Of a stretch of 64,000 bases of DNA, positions 27,762 to 37,735 are shown in pieces. Source of the stretch: Calditrichota bacterium (GTDB taxonomy: Bacteria; Calditrichota; Calditrichia; Calditrichales; J004); NCBI GenBank assembly GCA_013112635.1, contig JABFGF010000008.1, positions 1 to 64,000 of the forward strand, given 5' to 3'. Numbering within the stretch: the stretch's first letter is position 1; each line of letters opens with the position of its first letter. Made by a program: the position numbers and the translations under genes. The notes beneath the pieces were generated by a model, which searched no databases, had not been told where the DNA came from, and saw nothing but the letters and a program-made list of their open reading frames with translations.

Positions 27762-28838
27762 CTACCTATTAAATTCAATAATTTTCTTCCCAACAAATGT
27801 GTTATCATGAATCCCGCCAAAAATTTCAGCTTGTGGTCCATATGAAAATATTGGCACCATGGTTCCTGTATGGTGTGTACTTGTGAAAGCTGCTTCGGAA
27901 ATGATTTTTTCTTCCACAGAACCATTTACTAGTGCAAACCCACCTGTCTCATGATCAGCAGTTACAATAATTAAAGTTTCTTCATTTTTTAATGCAAAAT
28001 CCAATCCGCTCCCAACGGCTTCGTCAAACTCAACTATTTCTGATATGATGTAATCATGATCATTATCATGACCACCCCAATCAATTTGTGAACCTTCAAC
28101 CATGAGGAAAAAACCGTTTTCATTTTGGGATAATACCTCAATTGCCTTTTTGGTCATTTCTTTTAAGGTCAGAGGCCTTTGGCCGGCTTTTTTAGGGCTT
28201 TCCTTTGAATAGAGATAGGCGAGCGTTCTTTCGTTGGTAAGTTCCTTAAATGTTTTTACTGAAGTCACAACTTTCATTTTCTTTTGAAGCTGTCCTAAAA
28301 GATCCAAATCATCTTCGCGCAAGCTGCTGTCATGGCTTTGCGGTAGAAAATTACCCAATCTTCCGCCAATTAAGACATCAACACTTGCATCTGCAATGTG
28401 CCGTGCTATTTCATTATATTTCCATCGGTCATCAACATGTGCTACAAAGCTGGCCGGTGTGGCATGATTAATTCCGGATGTGACAACAAGTCCGGTAGCC
28501 TTACCTTTTTCCCCAGCATATTCAATAACTGTTTTTAAAGGTTTTTTTTCTGGTGATAACGCTACAAAATAATTATTTGTTTTTTGGCCAGTTGCCATGG
28601 CAGTGGCACCAGCTGCAGAATCTGTTACATACTCATCCGCAGAGTGAGTTGTTAAGAAACCCACTGTTTTAAAACGTGCCAAATTGGGCTGACCGGTAAC
28701 TGTTTTTAAAGCTGAAATTTGCGATAGACCCATTCCATCACCAATAAAAAGAATGATGTTTTTTGGGGCCTGTTCTTTATTTGAAGTGTTGCAGGAAAAG
28801 AAAAACAAGAATAGAATCAGAAGCAGAGGTTTTGTCAT
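27762..28838 (-). CDS. Alkaline phosphatase, lipoprotein form
   Basis: The start at 28838 gives a signal peptide ending in LFFFSC, a lipobox; the longer frame to 28934 would run into rpoN. The 358-residue enzyme has the metal-binding motif FIGDGMG, the catalytic serine in VTDSAAGATAMATG, the zinc ligands in GGHDND and TADHETGG, and a late HHTGTMVPIFSYG. These place it in the PhoA family, which hydrolyses phosphate monoesters in the periplasm. It is shorter than E. coli PhoA (about 470 residues). It lies downstream of rpoN and could be co-transcribed with it; no Pho box was recognised. Confidence 0.9.
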   Translation of the reverse strand: MTKPLLLILFLFFFSCNTSNKEQAPKNIILFIGDGMGLSQISALKTVTGQPNLARFKTVGFLTTHSADEYVTDSAAGATAMATGQKTNNYFVALSPEKKPLKTVIEYAGEKGKATGLVVTSGINHATPASFVAHVDDRWKYNEIARHIADASVDVLIGGRLGNFLPQSHDSSLREDDLDLLGQLQKKMKVVTSVKTFKELTNERTLAYLYSKESPKKAGQRPLTLKEMTKKAIEVLSQNENGFFLMVEGSQIDWGGHDNDHDYIISEIVEFDEAVGSGLDFALKNEETLIIVTADHETGGFALVNGSVEEKIISEAAFTSTHHTGTMVPIFSYGPQAEIFGGIHDNTFVGKKIIEFNR

Positions 28839-28908
28839 TTGAGTAAGCACCTTGTTTGTTAACCTGATGTATAAGTTGGGTATATTTATTGGTTTGGTTG
28901 GATTAGTG

Positions 28909-30378
28909 TTACATTCCTTTTCGCATTCTGGCAACAGGGATACCTAATTGCTCACGGTATTTTGCAACTGTCCTGCGCGCGATAGGAAAGCCTTCAGTTT
29001 TAAGCATTGCGGATAATTTGTCGTCACTAAACGGTTTTTTGGAATCTTCTTTATCGACTATTTCCTGGATACGTTTTTTTATTCTTGGGGTGGCAATTTC
29101 TTCACCGTCTTCATTTTCAATCCGCTCATTAAAAAAGTATTTTAATTCAAAAACGCCATAATCTGTTTGAACATATTTCCCATTGGAAACCCTGCTGACC
29201 GTTGAAATATCCATTTTAATAATTTCAGCAATTTCGCGCATTATCAGGGGTTCAATAAAATCCGGTCCTTTTTCAAAAAATTGAATCTGTTTGCTAACTA
29301 TGGCTTCCATAACTTTCATCATGGTCATTTTTCTTTGATAGATTGATGTGATAAACCAACGTGCATTCTCAACTTTTTTGCGGATATAACTGCGTGTTTC
29401 TGTATCAGTATTCTTTTTATCCAGTAACATATTCTTATATGTATTACTAATTCTCAATGGAGGGATATTCCAATCGTTTAAAGAAACAACAAACTGGCCT
29501 TCAACTTTTTCTACTGCAAAATCCGGAGTAATATAATTAGTTTGTGTTTCAAAAAGTTCACGACCCGGTTTTGGATTTAGCTGTTTTATTTCATCAATGG
29601 CTTCCTGCAAACGTTCTTTATCCGCATCAAGTATTTGCATCAATTTGTCAAAACGCCTGTTCTTAAAATCTTCAAAATTATCTTTAATAATACTAATAGC
29701 CATCGGATCTGGTAGAAGTTGTTCTTCAAGCTGCGCTAAAAGACATTCTCTTAAGTTTCTTGCACCAATTCCGACCGGTTCAAGATGCTGAATATGTTTT
29801 AAGACTTTCTCAACAACATCAATATCTATTTCAAAATCTTCAGTTAATTGAATAAAATCCAGATTAGTGTCAAGGTATCCGTCATCGCGAATATTCCAGA
29901 TTAAATGCTCGCCAATACTATATTCCAACTCTGGTAAACTTAATGTATGGAATTGATCGAGAAGGTGCTGGTGCAGGCTGGATTGACTTACTTCGGGGCG
30001 TTCAAATTCTTCAGTATTTTTATCCTTGGGGATTTTTATTTCAAATGTATCTTCATCTTTGAACAAGTTTTCGATGTCTGTATCATCTTGCGCTTCTTTT
30101 ATCTCTTCCTTATCAAATTCGTCCTTATTTTTTTCCTGCTCATGAAGCTTTAATTCCTCTTCAACCTGTTCAATTTCATCATCATTGGCTTCAATGGTTT
30201 CTTCAAGGCTGTCCGGATCATCTTCACCTTCTTCCAAAACCGGATTCTGTTCAAGCTCACTTTTTATTCGTTGCTCCAGGCTAAGCATAGGCAACTGCAA
30301 AAGAGTAGATAATAAAATCTGCTGTGGTGTCAGCTTCTGTTCTAGTTTAAGATACTGTCCTAAATAAATCCCACTCAT
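28909..30378 (-). CDS. rpoN: RNA polymerase σ54 factor RpoN
   Basis: The start at 30378 gives the usual opening LGQYLKLEQKLTPQQ of the activator-interacting region I. The 489-residue protein then has a very acidic region II (about 60-130), the core-binding domain and the C-terminal DNA-binding domain ending with the RpoN box ARRTVAKYREQLGIP, which reads the -24 element. It directs RNA polymerase to -24/-12 promoters and needs an AAA+ activator such as the one at 12929-14284. Candidate target promoters occur in this window at 10000, 39424 and 46515. Confidence 0.95.
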   Translation of the reverse strand: MSGIYLGQYLKLEQKLTPQQILLSTLLQLPMLSLEQRIKSELEQNPVLEEGEDDPDSLEETIEANDDEIEQVEEELKLHEQEKNKDEFDKEEIKEAQDDTDIENLFKDEDTFEIKIPKDKNTEEFERPEVSQSSLHQHLLDQFHTLSLPELEYSIGEHLIWNIRDDGYLDTNLDFIQLTEDFEIDIDVVEKVLKHIQHLEPVGIGARNLRECLLAQLEEQLLPDPMAISIIKDNFEDFKNRRFDKLMQILDADKERLQEAIDEIKQLNPKPGRELFETQTNYITPDFAVEKVEGQFVVSLNDWNIPPLRISNTYKNMLLDKKNTDTETRSYIRKKVENARWFITSIYQRKMTMMKVMEAIVSKQIQFFEKGPDFIEPLIMREIAEIIKMDISTVSRVSNGKYVQTDYGVFELKYFFNERIENEDGEEIATPRIKKRIQEIVDKEDSKKPFSDDKLSAMLKTEGFPIARRTVAKYREQLGIPVARMRKGM

Positions 30379-30510
30379 TATTCTTTTTTTATCCTGTAAA
30401 TCGTAATTATTGTTTTGGCATGATTTATGTAGCAATATTAGAACTTTTTAGAAATGTAGTCAAGCGGAGTTTTACTTAATGTAAAAATAATTGGTTTTAA
30501 ATCCCGATTG

Positions 30511-31596
30511 CTAAATAACATTTCTAAAGTTTTCCGAGAAAAATTCATTTTCCTCCATCAGTCCGGTATTTACGCGAATGCAATTTGGTAATCCAAACGC
30601 TTTTAACGGGCGGACAATAACGCCTTTTCTTAAAAGTTTATCATTTACTTTGTTAACAATATCTTCATTCTCAAAAATAATGGTCACAAAATTTGCATGT
30701 GTTTTTATATATCGAATTCCAAGTTTATCAAACAAATCATAAAAAAACTGAATCCCGTCTAAATTGAGTTTAAGATACTTTTCAAGAAATTGCTGATCTT
30801 CCATCGCAGCTAATCCTGCGGCTTGGGCTGGAATGCTTGGTTCAAATGGGAGTTTAACTTTCATTAAATTGCAGATAAGCTGATCATGGGCAAAACCATA
30901 TCCAATACGGATTCCGGCTAATCCATAAGCTTTGGAGAAAGTCCTTAATGTAATCACATTATCAAGACGGTACTTCATTGAGTCCGGGTAAACCGGGTTT
31001 TCATAACAAAATTCAAAATATGCCTCATCCATAATAATCAAAACATTATCCGGTACTTTTTCTTTAAACTCTAAAAATTCACGCACTGTAAAAATTGTTC
31101 CGGTTGGATTGTTGGGATTGGCCAGATAGATTATTTTGGTTTTGTCATTAATATTTTCAGCAATAGCATCTAAATCAAATCGATAATCTTTTAAAGGTAC
31201 CATTCGCAGTTTAATTCCACGAGATTGAGCTAATACTTTGAACCCGATAAATGTGCCTTCTGATGTTAGTGCCTCTTCATCATCCAGCATAAAAGTACGC
31301 ATAATCAACGACATAATTCCCTCTGAACCATGCCCGGTAATAACGTGATCGACCTTCACATCAAAACGCTTTGCTAAAGCAGAACGCAAATCCAGCGAAG
31401 CCGGATTGGGATAGCGGTGCAACGCGGTTAATGAATCTTGCATAGCTTTAACAGCCATTGGGGAAGGGCCCATTGGATTTTCATTGGAGGCCAGTTTTAC
31501 AATTTTTTTTGGTTTGTATTCTCGTTTTAAATCTTCAATTGATTTGCCTGCTTTATAAGGGACAAGGTCTTTTATATGTTGTGGTACTAACGGCAT
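30511..31596 (-). CDS. hisC: Histidinol-phosphate aminotransferase
   Basis: This is a fold-type I PLP enzyme of about 361 residues with SNENPMGPSP near the N-terminus, NPNNPTGT, the PLP lysine in RTFSKAYGLAGIRIGYG and a C-terminal RVNTGLMEEN. It transaminates imidazole-acetol phosphate in histidine synthesis. Some members act on aromatic amino acids instead, which cannot be excluded. The ATG at 31596 is preceded by GGAG at good spacing; an alternative ATG lies at 31608. No other his gene is nearby. It precedes rpoN with a 132-base gap. Confidence 0.88.
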   Translation of the reverse strand: MPLVPQHIKDLVPYKAGKSIEDLKREYKPKKIVKLASNENPMGPSPMAVKAMQDSLTALHRYPNPASLDLRSALAKRFDVKVDHVITGHGSEGIMSLIMRTFMLDDEEALTSEGTFIGFKVLAQSRGIKLRMVPLKDYRFDLDAIAENINDKTKIIYLANPNNPTGTIFTVREFLEFKEKVPDNVLIIMDEAYFEFCYENPVYPDSMKYRLDNVITLRTFSKAYGLAGIRIGYGFAHDQLICNLMKVKLPFEPSIPAQAAGLAAMEDQQFLEKYLKLNLDGIQFFYDLFDKLGIRYIKTHANFVTIIFENEDIVNKVNDKLLRKGVIVRPLKAFGLPNCIRVNTGLMEENEFFSENFRNVI

Positions 31597-31760
31597 GTTG
31601 TTCTCCATACAAATTATAAATTTCTTAAACGCTCAATAATTCAATCTGAGTGCTATGAACTTTAAAATAGATATAATTGAGATATTAAACTTAAGGGAAA
31701 AAATGTTAAAACTGTAGCATTAATTCATTAATATTTTTTAGAGAGGAATATTATTCTAGG

Positions 31761-32645
31761 CTAAATAGAATCATGCCAACGAACCAGGGCGTTTGCAAAT
31801 TCTGCGGGTTTTTCAATGGGTAAATAATGGCCTGCCTGTTCAATCAGAAAAGTTGTGGTGTTTGGAATAGCTTTTTCCAGTTTGGTGCCCACTTTTTGCC
31901 ATGGTTGGTAGTGATCATTTTTAGCCCAAATTAATTGAACAGGTATTGAAAGATTACTAAAGCTGTCTGCAACCTGGCAGCTTTTTTTATTATTCAGGGC
32001 TTTTAGGTGCCGGGAAAACTGTCTCCGGCCTTCTTCATTATATAGTTTTTCTGACCAGAATATTTGCTTTATTTTTTCTTTTGAGAGGATATCAGAGTCA
32101 AAAAAACCGGCTTTCATTTTGGATATGGTATATGGGTTTGGTACAAGACCTGCTTTTGCGATTGGGGTGTATAGCCCTAATTTGGCAAGGGCTTTAAAAA
32201 TTTTTACAGGCAATACCGGGAATGATGAAGCCATTGGAGAGTTGCATAGTGTGAGTCTTTTTACAAGTTCGGGATTGGTAACCGCTAAAATCTGGGCAAC
32301 AGCACCACCAATATCGTGGCCAACTATCCAGACAGCTTTACCAAATTTTTTTTTAATCCATTCTGCTATTAATTCTGCAGAACCTGCTAATGAATAATCA
32401 CCATCTTTAGGCAAACGTGTTTTTCCATATCCGGCAAGATCAGGCGCATAAACACCAAAATTATCCTTGCTGGTCAATACCATAATTTCACGCCACAATT
32501 CTGCGCTGGACGGGATGCCATGTAAAAATATTATTGGGTTGTCAAAGTTTTGATCAATATAAAGATATGAGATTTGGTTGTCACCAATAGCAGTCTTGGC
32601 TCTTCGTATTGGGTGAGAAAATTTGTTAATGGGGCGCGTCATCAT
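31761..32645 (-). CDS. α/β hydrolase with aspartate nucleophile motif
   Basis: The 294-residue protein has the oxyanion segment FLHGIPSSAELW, a nucleophile elbow GHDIGG in which Asp takes the usual Ser position, the acid region WAKNDHYQP and the histidine in AGHYLPIEKP. An Asp nucleophile is typical of epoxide hydrolases and haloalkane or haloacetate dehalogenases. No signal peptide is seen. It lies 34 bases downstream of the BamA-like gene. The substrate is unknown. Confidence 0.85.
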   Translation of the reverse strand: MMTRPINKFSHPIRRAKTAIGDNQISYLYIDQNFDNPIIFLHGIPSSAELWREIMVLTSKDNFGVYAPDLAGYGKTRLPKDGDYSLAGSAELIAEWIKKKFGKAVWIVGHDIGGAVAQILAVTNPELVKRLTLCNSPMASSFPVLPVKIFKALAKLGLYTPIAKAGLVPNPYTISKMKAGFFDSDILSKEKIKQIFWSEKLYNEEGRRQFSRHLKALNNKKSCQVADSFSNLSIPVQLIWAKNDHYQPWQKVGTKLEKAIPNTTTFLIEQAGHYLPIEKPAEFANALVRWHDSI

Positions 32646-32679
32646 GCAATTCTATTTAAGACTATGCTTATCTAAAATA

Positions 32680-34002
32680 TTACAACGCAGTACTAACCTC
32701 AAATATAAATTCAGAATTAAAATCTTCATCAAAGCCCATTTCCAGACGCGCAACCTCAATGTACGGCAGTCTGAAATGTAAGCCCGCTCCAAAACCAGAT
32801 ATAAAATCGTTGATATCAAACGCTTTTTTTAAAATGCCTTGATTGGGCTGATCTTTTTCTGACCAGGTTATACCGGAATCAAAAAACAAGGCGCCATTTA
32901 GTCCAAATTGGAGATTCTGAGTGGAACTTTCCGGCATAAAAGAGGACGGCAGACTAATATGTCTTATTGGTAAAATGGGAAAGCGCATTTCGAAATTGGT
33001 TAACAAGGATTGCCGCGAAGGGCCAATTACTTCTGAAAAATGACCACGAACTCTTTCTTTAAATCCAAAGTAAACCTGACGGTAAAGTGGTAAATCACCA
33101 CTTGTAAGCGATGAATAAATCCGTCCGGCAAAAGTTACTTTTCCAAATGTCTGGTATCTGCGAACATCAAAGATATATTTTGAATAATCAATTTTTGGTT
33201 CAAAAAAACCGTTTTTAATATATGAAAAACGTGTATACCAACCTACGGCTGGGTAAGCAATCAGGTCACGATTATCGTATGCTATTGTGAAATTTATTCC
33301 TGCAAATGTTTCTTGCCGATTACCGGAAATCATAGAATAACTGAATGCATTTGTCGAATCAGTGGCCCATTTTTTTGGAACAGTTACATCATCGAATGAG
33401 AACCCGACATAAGTTGAAAAATGCCGAGACCAGTATCTTCCAAGAACCCAGTTTACTGCAAGATGCTCTTCATCCAGATCCAGAGTTTTATGAAGCGTGC
33501 TGTATTTATGGATTATTATATCGCTGGTATAACGGTTTTTTTCACCAATCCAAGGATTGTAATATTCCAATTGAAATCCGGGTCTGTAGCCAAATAAAAC
33601 TTTGCCAATAAGTTTCTCGTTACGTCCGCGAAAATTTAGGTGGGCAAGACCAAATCCATAAGTGAGCTTATCCCAATCGCGGTCTTCAATTGTAAAAGCA
33701 GGAAAAGGGTATAAGTAGAATCGCTCTGTTACGTTGACCAGGAGAGACAAATTGTGCTCATCCGGAATAGGGATAATTTCCACATGGTTAAACAAAAATA
33801 AGTTGCTAACCCGTTTCTCGGACAAAACACGTAATGAGTCGCTATAAGAATCACCAGGCTGTAAAAGAATTTCTCTTTTAATTACATCTTCATGTGTATC
33901 GTCATTACCTACCACTAAAATCGTTGTAATTTTTTTGTTATTAAAATCCTGGGCAAACAATGAAACAGTAAAACATAGAACTGAAATAATAATTTTCAAC
34001 AA
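32680..34002 (-). CDS. BamA/Omp85-family outer-membrane protein with one POTRA domain
   Basis: The gene starts at a TTG codon, supported by AGGAG six bases upstream. The 440-residue protein has a signal peptide (IIISVLCFTVSLFAQ), a single POTRA-like domain (about residues 25-95, with REILLQPGDSYSD) and a C-terminal β-barrel of the bacterial surface antigen type (ERVRGHFSEV, FDSGITW). BamA itself has five POTRA domains and about 800 residues, so this is a short relative. Such proteins insert or export proteins or lipids at the outer membrane. The gene sits 13 bases after the PHP-family hydrolase gene. Confidence 0.85.
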   Translation of the reverse strand: MLKIIISVLCFTVSLFAQDFNNKKITTILVVGNDDTHEDVIKREILLQPGDSYSDSLRVLSEKRVSNLFLFNHVEIIPIPDEHNLSLLVNVTERFYLYPFPAFTIEDRDWDKLTYGFGLAHLNFRGRNEKLIGKVLFGYRPGFQLEYYNPWIGEKNRYTSDIIIHKYSTLHKTLDLDEEHLAVNWVLGRYWSRHFSTYVGFSFDDVTVPKKWATDSTNAFSYSMISGNRQETFAGINFTIAYDNRDLIAYPAVGWYTRFSYIKNGFFEPKIDYSKYIFDVRRYQTFGKVTFAGRIYSSLTSGDLPLYRQVYFGFKERVRGHFSEVIGPSRQSLLTNFEMRFPILPIRHISLPSSFMPESSTQNLQFGLNGALFFDSGITWSEKDQPNQGILKKAFDINDFISGFGAGLHFRLPYIEVARLEMGFDEDFNSEFIFEVSTAL

Positions 34003-34015
34003 TAACTCCTAAAAT

Positions 34016-35608
34016 CTATTTTAGCGGCCTAAACCAAATGGGATTTGTAAAAGCAAAATGCTCTCCTTTTGGCCCGCTGCTCTGCACTTCGGCACGCATA
34101 TAAAATTGTGATGTGTTTTCTTTAATATCAAAATCAAAATTTAGTTCGAAAATATCTTTATTGAGCCCTTTTGTCAAATGGACTTCTTCTTGGCCGGAAT
34201 TTAATTGTCCCTGGTAAATAACAATTTTAGTTAGCCCGCCAAATTCCCGGCTGGATTTTGCTGTGAGTTTTCCGGCTACCGGTTTTAAACTTGACTCCTG
34301 GCCCATATTAATGACAGTTTTCTTATCGTCAAAAATTTGAAAATCAACAGCTGGCCCGTTACTGGCCGAGTAATTTCCATTTTTTAGCAATTCAATAATA
34401 TTGTTAACTGTTTTGCTTGTTTTACCCAAAAACAAATCTGTGCGCCATTTGCCAAAAAGCTGTGTATAGCTTTCGTTGATTTTAACAAAGGGAATTGAAA
34501 GATAACGGTTGCGGCCAAAATTGCCATGTCCATCATTGCCGGCAAGCAGAAAACTTTTCTGACCTTTTAAAAGCAAAGTTTTCCAAAAGGAAATGGCATC
34601 ATCTATTTTATTAGTACCGTGCCCGTTAAAAATTTGTACACCGCAAAGTCTTTCATCGGAGGCATCTTGCTGCGACCAATGCCCACGGTTTAATAAAAAC
34701 CGATGTACAGAAGGAACCCGGTCGGCTGGATGGGATGCAAAAATTAAACTTTGTTCAGAAGAATTGTTTAGCACATCATCTATTGAAAGTTCGCTGAAAT
34801 AGCGAAACCATTTCTCGCCGCTATCACCACATCCCGGGAAATATTTTTTATCATTATAAACAAGTAAATGCACCGTTTTATTTTGAGAATTCCGAACACT
34901 GACTTCCTCACCGGGAATTATCATTACATTATTATCCTGTTCATTTATGGTTTGAACATTTTTTTGAAAAGAATGCCATTTTTCAAGTTTTGGATCATTT
35001 TTTAAAAAATTATCAGGATAATCATCCAGGTCATAAGAATGATCGGTAACGGCATAATAACTCAATCCAAGGGCGTCTGCCATTTCCAAGGTTGCACTAA
35101 GCGATGCTCCAAATTCAATCTGATCATCCGTATTGTTGGAATGGCTGTGCATATCTCCGCCAACAAATCCATCTATAACAGGCAAATCAGAATTACTAAA
35201 ATAAACCGGGAAAGCATCATGCGAAGTTGTGCGGTAGTTGTCATTATAACAATTGAAAATCTTATCTTTAAACTTGTAAGATATTTTAATGTCAATTTTA
35301 TGAAAACCGGTTTCATATTTTGAAACATCAATTTTTAAAACCTGATCCCAATAATTTGTTGTAATTTTTTTGTTTATTTTACTGATTTGAATTGATTTTT
35401 TGTCAACAAATATTTCAACATCAATAAGCTCGCAAGGAAAATGATTGGCATCTTTTATAATAATAAGAATAGGCAGCGAATTATTTTTATTAATTCTGTG
35501 AGGCACATCGGCCACAAATTGCGGGTGCCGTTTTTTGAGGTAGCTAAAAAAATATTTAAAGCGGTAAAAAGTAGAGGCATAGCCGATAGAGGGTAACAAT
35601 AAATTCAT
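34016..35608 (-). CDS. CehA/McbA-type PHP-domain metallohydrolase
   Basis: The 530-residue protein has the PHP metal-binding motifs GDMHSHSNNTDD, AVTDHSYD, IIPGEEV, FASHPADRVP and AGNDGHGN in the correct order (about residues 155-400). The N-terminal 150 residues and the C-terminal 120 residues are β-rich. CehA-like enzymes hydrolyse phosphoesters or carbamates, but the natural substrates are mostly unknown. No signal peptide is clear. The gene is 128 bases downstream of the kinase gene and is close to the BamA-like and hydrolase genes. Confidence 0.85.
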   Translation of the reverse strand: MNLLLPSIGYASTFYRFKYFFSYLKKRHPQFVADVPHRINKNNSLPILIIIKDANHFPCELIDVEIFVDKKSIQISKINKKITTNYWDQVLKIDVSKYETGFHKIDIKISYKFKDKIFNCYNDNYRTTSHDAFPVYFSNSDLPVIDGFVGGDMHSHSNNTDDQIEFGASLSATLEMADALGLSYYAVTDHSYDLDDYPDNFLKNDPKLEKWHSFQKNVQTINEQDNNVMIIPGEEVSVRNSQNKTVHLLVYNDKKYFPGCGDSGEKWFRYFSELSIDDVLNNSSEQSLIFASHPADRVPSVHRFLLNRGHWSQQDASDERLCGVQIFNGHGTNKIDDAISFWKTLLLKGQKSFLLAGNDGHGNFGRNRYLSIPFVKINESYTQLFGKWRTDLFLGKTSKTVNNIIELLKNGNYSASNGPAVDFQIFDDKKTVINMGQESSLKPVAGKLTAKSSREFGGLTKIVIYQGQLNSGQEEVHLTKGLNKDIFELNFDFDIKENTSQFYMRAEVQSSGPKGEHFAFTNPIWFRPLK

Positions 35609-35736
35609 ATCTATTTCTTTAGCTGTGTTGAGTTGCCGTTCGAGGTCAATTCCCGATAATAAAATATTATCATGTCGCTGTCAGGAAATTCTTCTATTGG
35701 CAGGAATGCTCTCCTGAGCATCAAAATAACAATATT

Positions 35737-37029
35737 CTATTTTTTTGAATTATGTGGCAGCGAAATTATAAACTCACTTCCAATACCAATTTCGGATTTA
35801 ACTGAAATTGTGCCACTAAGCATTTCAATAATTCGCTTTGTAATTGCCAGGCCAAGTCCCGTTCCTTTTTCTTTTGTTGTAAAAAAAGGTTGAAAAATTT
35901 TCTTCAATTCTTCTTTTTCAATTCCCTTGCCACCATCTTTTATTATAAAGCGTATCTTATTTTTTGATTCTTCAATTTTAAGTTGAACGGATTTATCAGC
36001 TGCCGCCTCAATTCCATTCTTGATAATATTTAATAATGCTTGTTCCAGCAAATTTTCATCTGTTAAAATGCTGATACCCATTTTATTATTCTCTAAAATG
36101 ATATTTTCTGATGGGTTTATTCCAACTTTGATTCTGGCTATTAGCGGCTCAAGTAAAAACTCAGTTTTATTAATAACAGGGGTTCGCGCAAAATTCAGGA
36201 AACTTTCAATAATATTTGTTAAACGAACTATTTCGCTGGGAATGAACTCAAAAATCTCATCATCCTGTTCGCCATATTTTTTTTTGATTAGTTCATTACT
36301 TCCTTCGATAATTCCCAACGGATTTCTTATTTCGTGTGCAACACTGGCAGCCATTGTTCCTAATTGAACCAGGTGTTCATGGTCTTTAATTGTGGCCTGG
36401 TATTTAAAAGCACGATCAGTCATCCTAAACAGGATTACGGCAATAATGGTTATTACAAGAAAGTTAATCAAGCTGAAAATAAGTAACTGGTTACGCAGGT
36501 TTTGCAAAGTGTCAAAATAGGTGGCCTTGGCTTCAATTTTTAAAATTGCCACAACATGCCCGTCAATATCTGTTACCGGCCCAAATGTGGATAAAAACCA
36601 TTCACCGGAAATTTGAATCAGTTCTGAAGTTGAGTAAATCCCATCTTTGGCATTATTAAAAAAGATGCTATTTGGCTGACTAATTTCTTTTTGCAGGCCA
36701 AGAATTTCCGGAGCAGAAACCAGTATTTCGCCCTGCGTTGAAAGCAGTAATATCGATTGCAGACTGTCCTGATCCCGAATATCTTCTAAAATTTCGTGTA
36801 TTGAAAAATACTCAAGCGAGTTTGTTTCTCCGGGAATAATCATGTCCAGCAAATCATAATCTATCAACCTGGCCAAAGATTTATTTGTGCTTGTTAAGCG
36901 GTTAGAAAGGTTTGATGCAAACTTGTCCTCAACCTGGTTTACATAAATCCACAACAGTAGATTAAGAACAAGGATTAGCAGGACTCCAATCCAGAAAAAT
37001 ATTGTGTAGCGTGTTTTGGAATTATTCAC
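35737..37029 (-). CDS. Membrane histidine kinase, NtrB-like
   Basis: The 430-residue kinase has membrane segments at about residues 10-30 and 185-205 with a periplasmic sensor between them. HisKA carries H232 in SVAHEIRNPLG, the form usual for kinases that pair with NtrC-family regulators. The HATPase domain has NIIKNGIEAA, DGGKGI and GTGLGLAI. No response regulator is next to it, so it is an orphan in this window. Its start overlaps the end of the NYN-domain gene by 8 bases. It could feed the σ54 activator at 12929-14284 or an unseen regulator. Confidence 0.9.
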   Translation of the reverse strand: MNNSKTRYTIFFWIGVLLILVLNLLLWIYVNQVEDKFASNLSNRLTSTNKSLARLIDYDLLDMIIPGETNSLEYFSIHEILEDIRDQDSLQSILLLSTQGEILVSAPEILGLQKEISQPNSIFFNNAKDGIYSTSELIQISGEWFLSTFGPVTDIDGHVVAILKIEAKATYFDTLQNLRNQLLIFSLINFLVITIIAVILFRMTDRAFKYQATIKDHEHLVQLGTMAASVAHEIRNPLGIIEGSNELIKKKYGEQDDEIFEFIPSEIVRLTNIIESFLNFARTPVINKTEFLLEPLIARIKVGINPSENIILENNKMGISILTDENLLEQALLNIIKNGIEAAADKSVQLKIEESKNKIRFIIKDGGKGIEKEELKKIFQPFFTTKEKGTGLGLAITKRIIEMLSGTISVKSEIGIGSEFIISLPHNSKK

Positions 37030-37507
37030 TGTCGTTCCCGGCTTCGAATAATTTTTTCCAGTAATCTACATCCACATTTTCGGGATTACTTTTTTTGTCC
37101 TGAATGTGGGTTTTATTTTTTTTGGCCGCGGCAGATTGTTTTAAAAATTGATCCGATTTAATGGCTTTTGCTCCAAGATCCTGAGCAGTAAAAATTATTT
37201 CATTATCTGAACTGACAACAAACCAGTTTTCAATATTTTTGGTTTTACGTATAAAATCGCGGATTATATCATCAGCCGTTTGCGGTTTCCTGCTAAAAAT
37301 CAGTTTAATCCCGGCCATTTGCTGATGAGATTGTCCGGATTGTTCACGTCCATCAAAAACTATAATTTTTTTACCCGGACTTTTAATTTTGCTTAGAACA
37401 AAGCGAATGATCTGTTTAATGGCCAAATCGGTTTGCCCTTTTTTTATATTTTGGGCAATGTGATCAATTTTAAAGCCAAGATTGAAACCATCGATTATGT
37501 AATTCAT
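37022..37507 (-). CDS. NYN-domain protein (YacP/Rae1-like)
   Basis: The 161-residue protein opens with MNYIIDGFNLGFK and has IIVFDGRE, TADDIIRDF and WFVVSSDNEI, the acidic positions of the PIN-like NYN nuclease fold. Related YacP/Rae1 proteins are ribosome-associated endoribonucleases in Firmicutes. The C-terminal 40 residues are basic and could bind RNA. The gene is first in a run and overlaps the histidine kinase gene by 8 bases, an uncommon partner. A ribonuclease role is inferred from the fold. Confidence 0.82.
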   Translation of the reverse strand: MNYIIDGFNLGFKIDHIAQNIKKGQTDLAIKQIIRFVLSKIKSPGKKIIVFDGREQSGQSHQQMAGIKLIFSRKPQTADDIIRDFIRKTKNIENWFVVSSDNEIIFTAQDLGAKAIKSDQFLKQSAAAKKNKTHIQDKKSNPENVDVDYWKKLFEAGNDSE

Positions 37508-37735
37508 CTAATTTTGCGAATTATTTTAAAAATGATTTAGTTAAAGTATTATGTGATGAGAACAAAATTATCCAAATATCGTTTATGAAAAAAGTTGAAA
37601 ATTTTTAGCGATCAGATTTATTTTAATAAATGAATGGAACAATTTTTCAAAAATGAAAGTAATGAAAACAAATTTATTATTGCTAAAAACTTAAATTGTA
37701 AAATTATTCCCCCAAAATTGATGAAGGAGTAAAAC

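Noticed and set aside
37646-37665. σ54-like sequence (TGGAAC ... TTTTTC) upstream of htrA
   Set aside because: The -24 element deviates and the -12 element lacks the GC pair; in such AT-rich DNA this is expected by chance.
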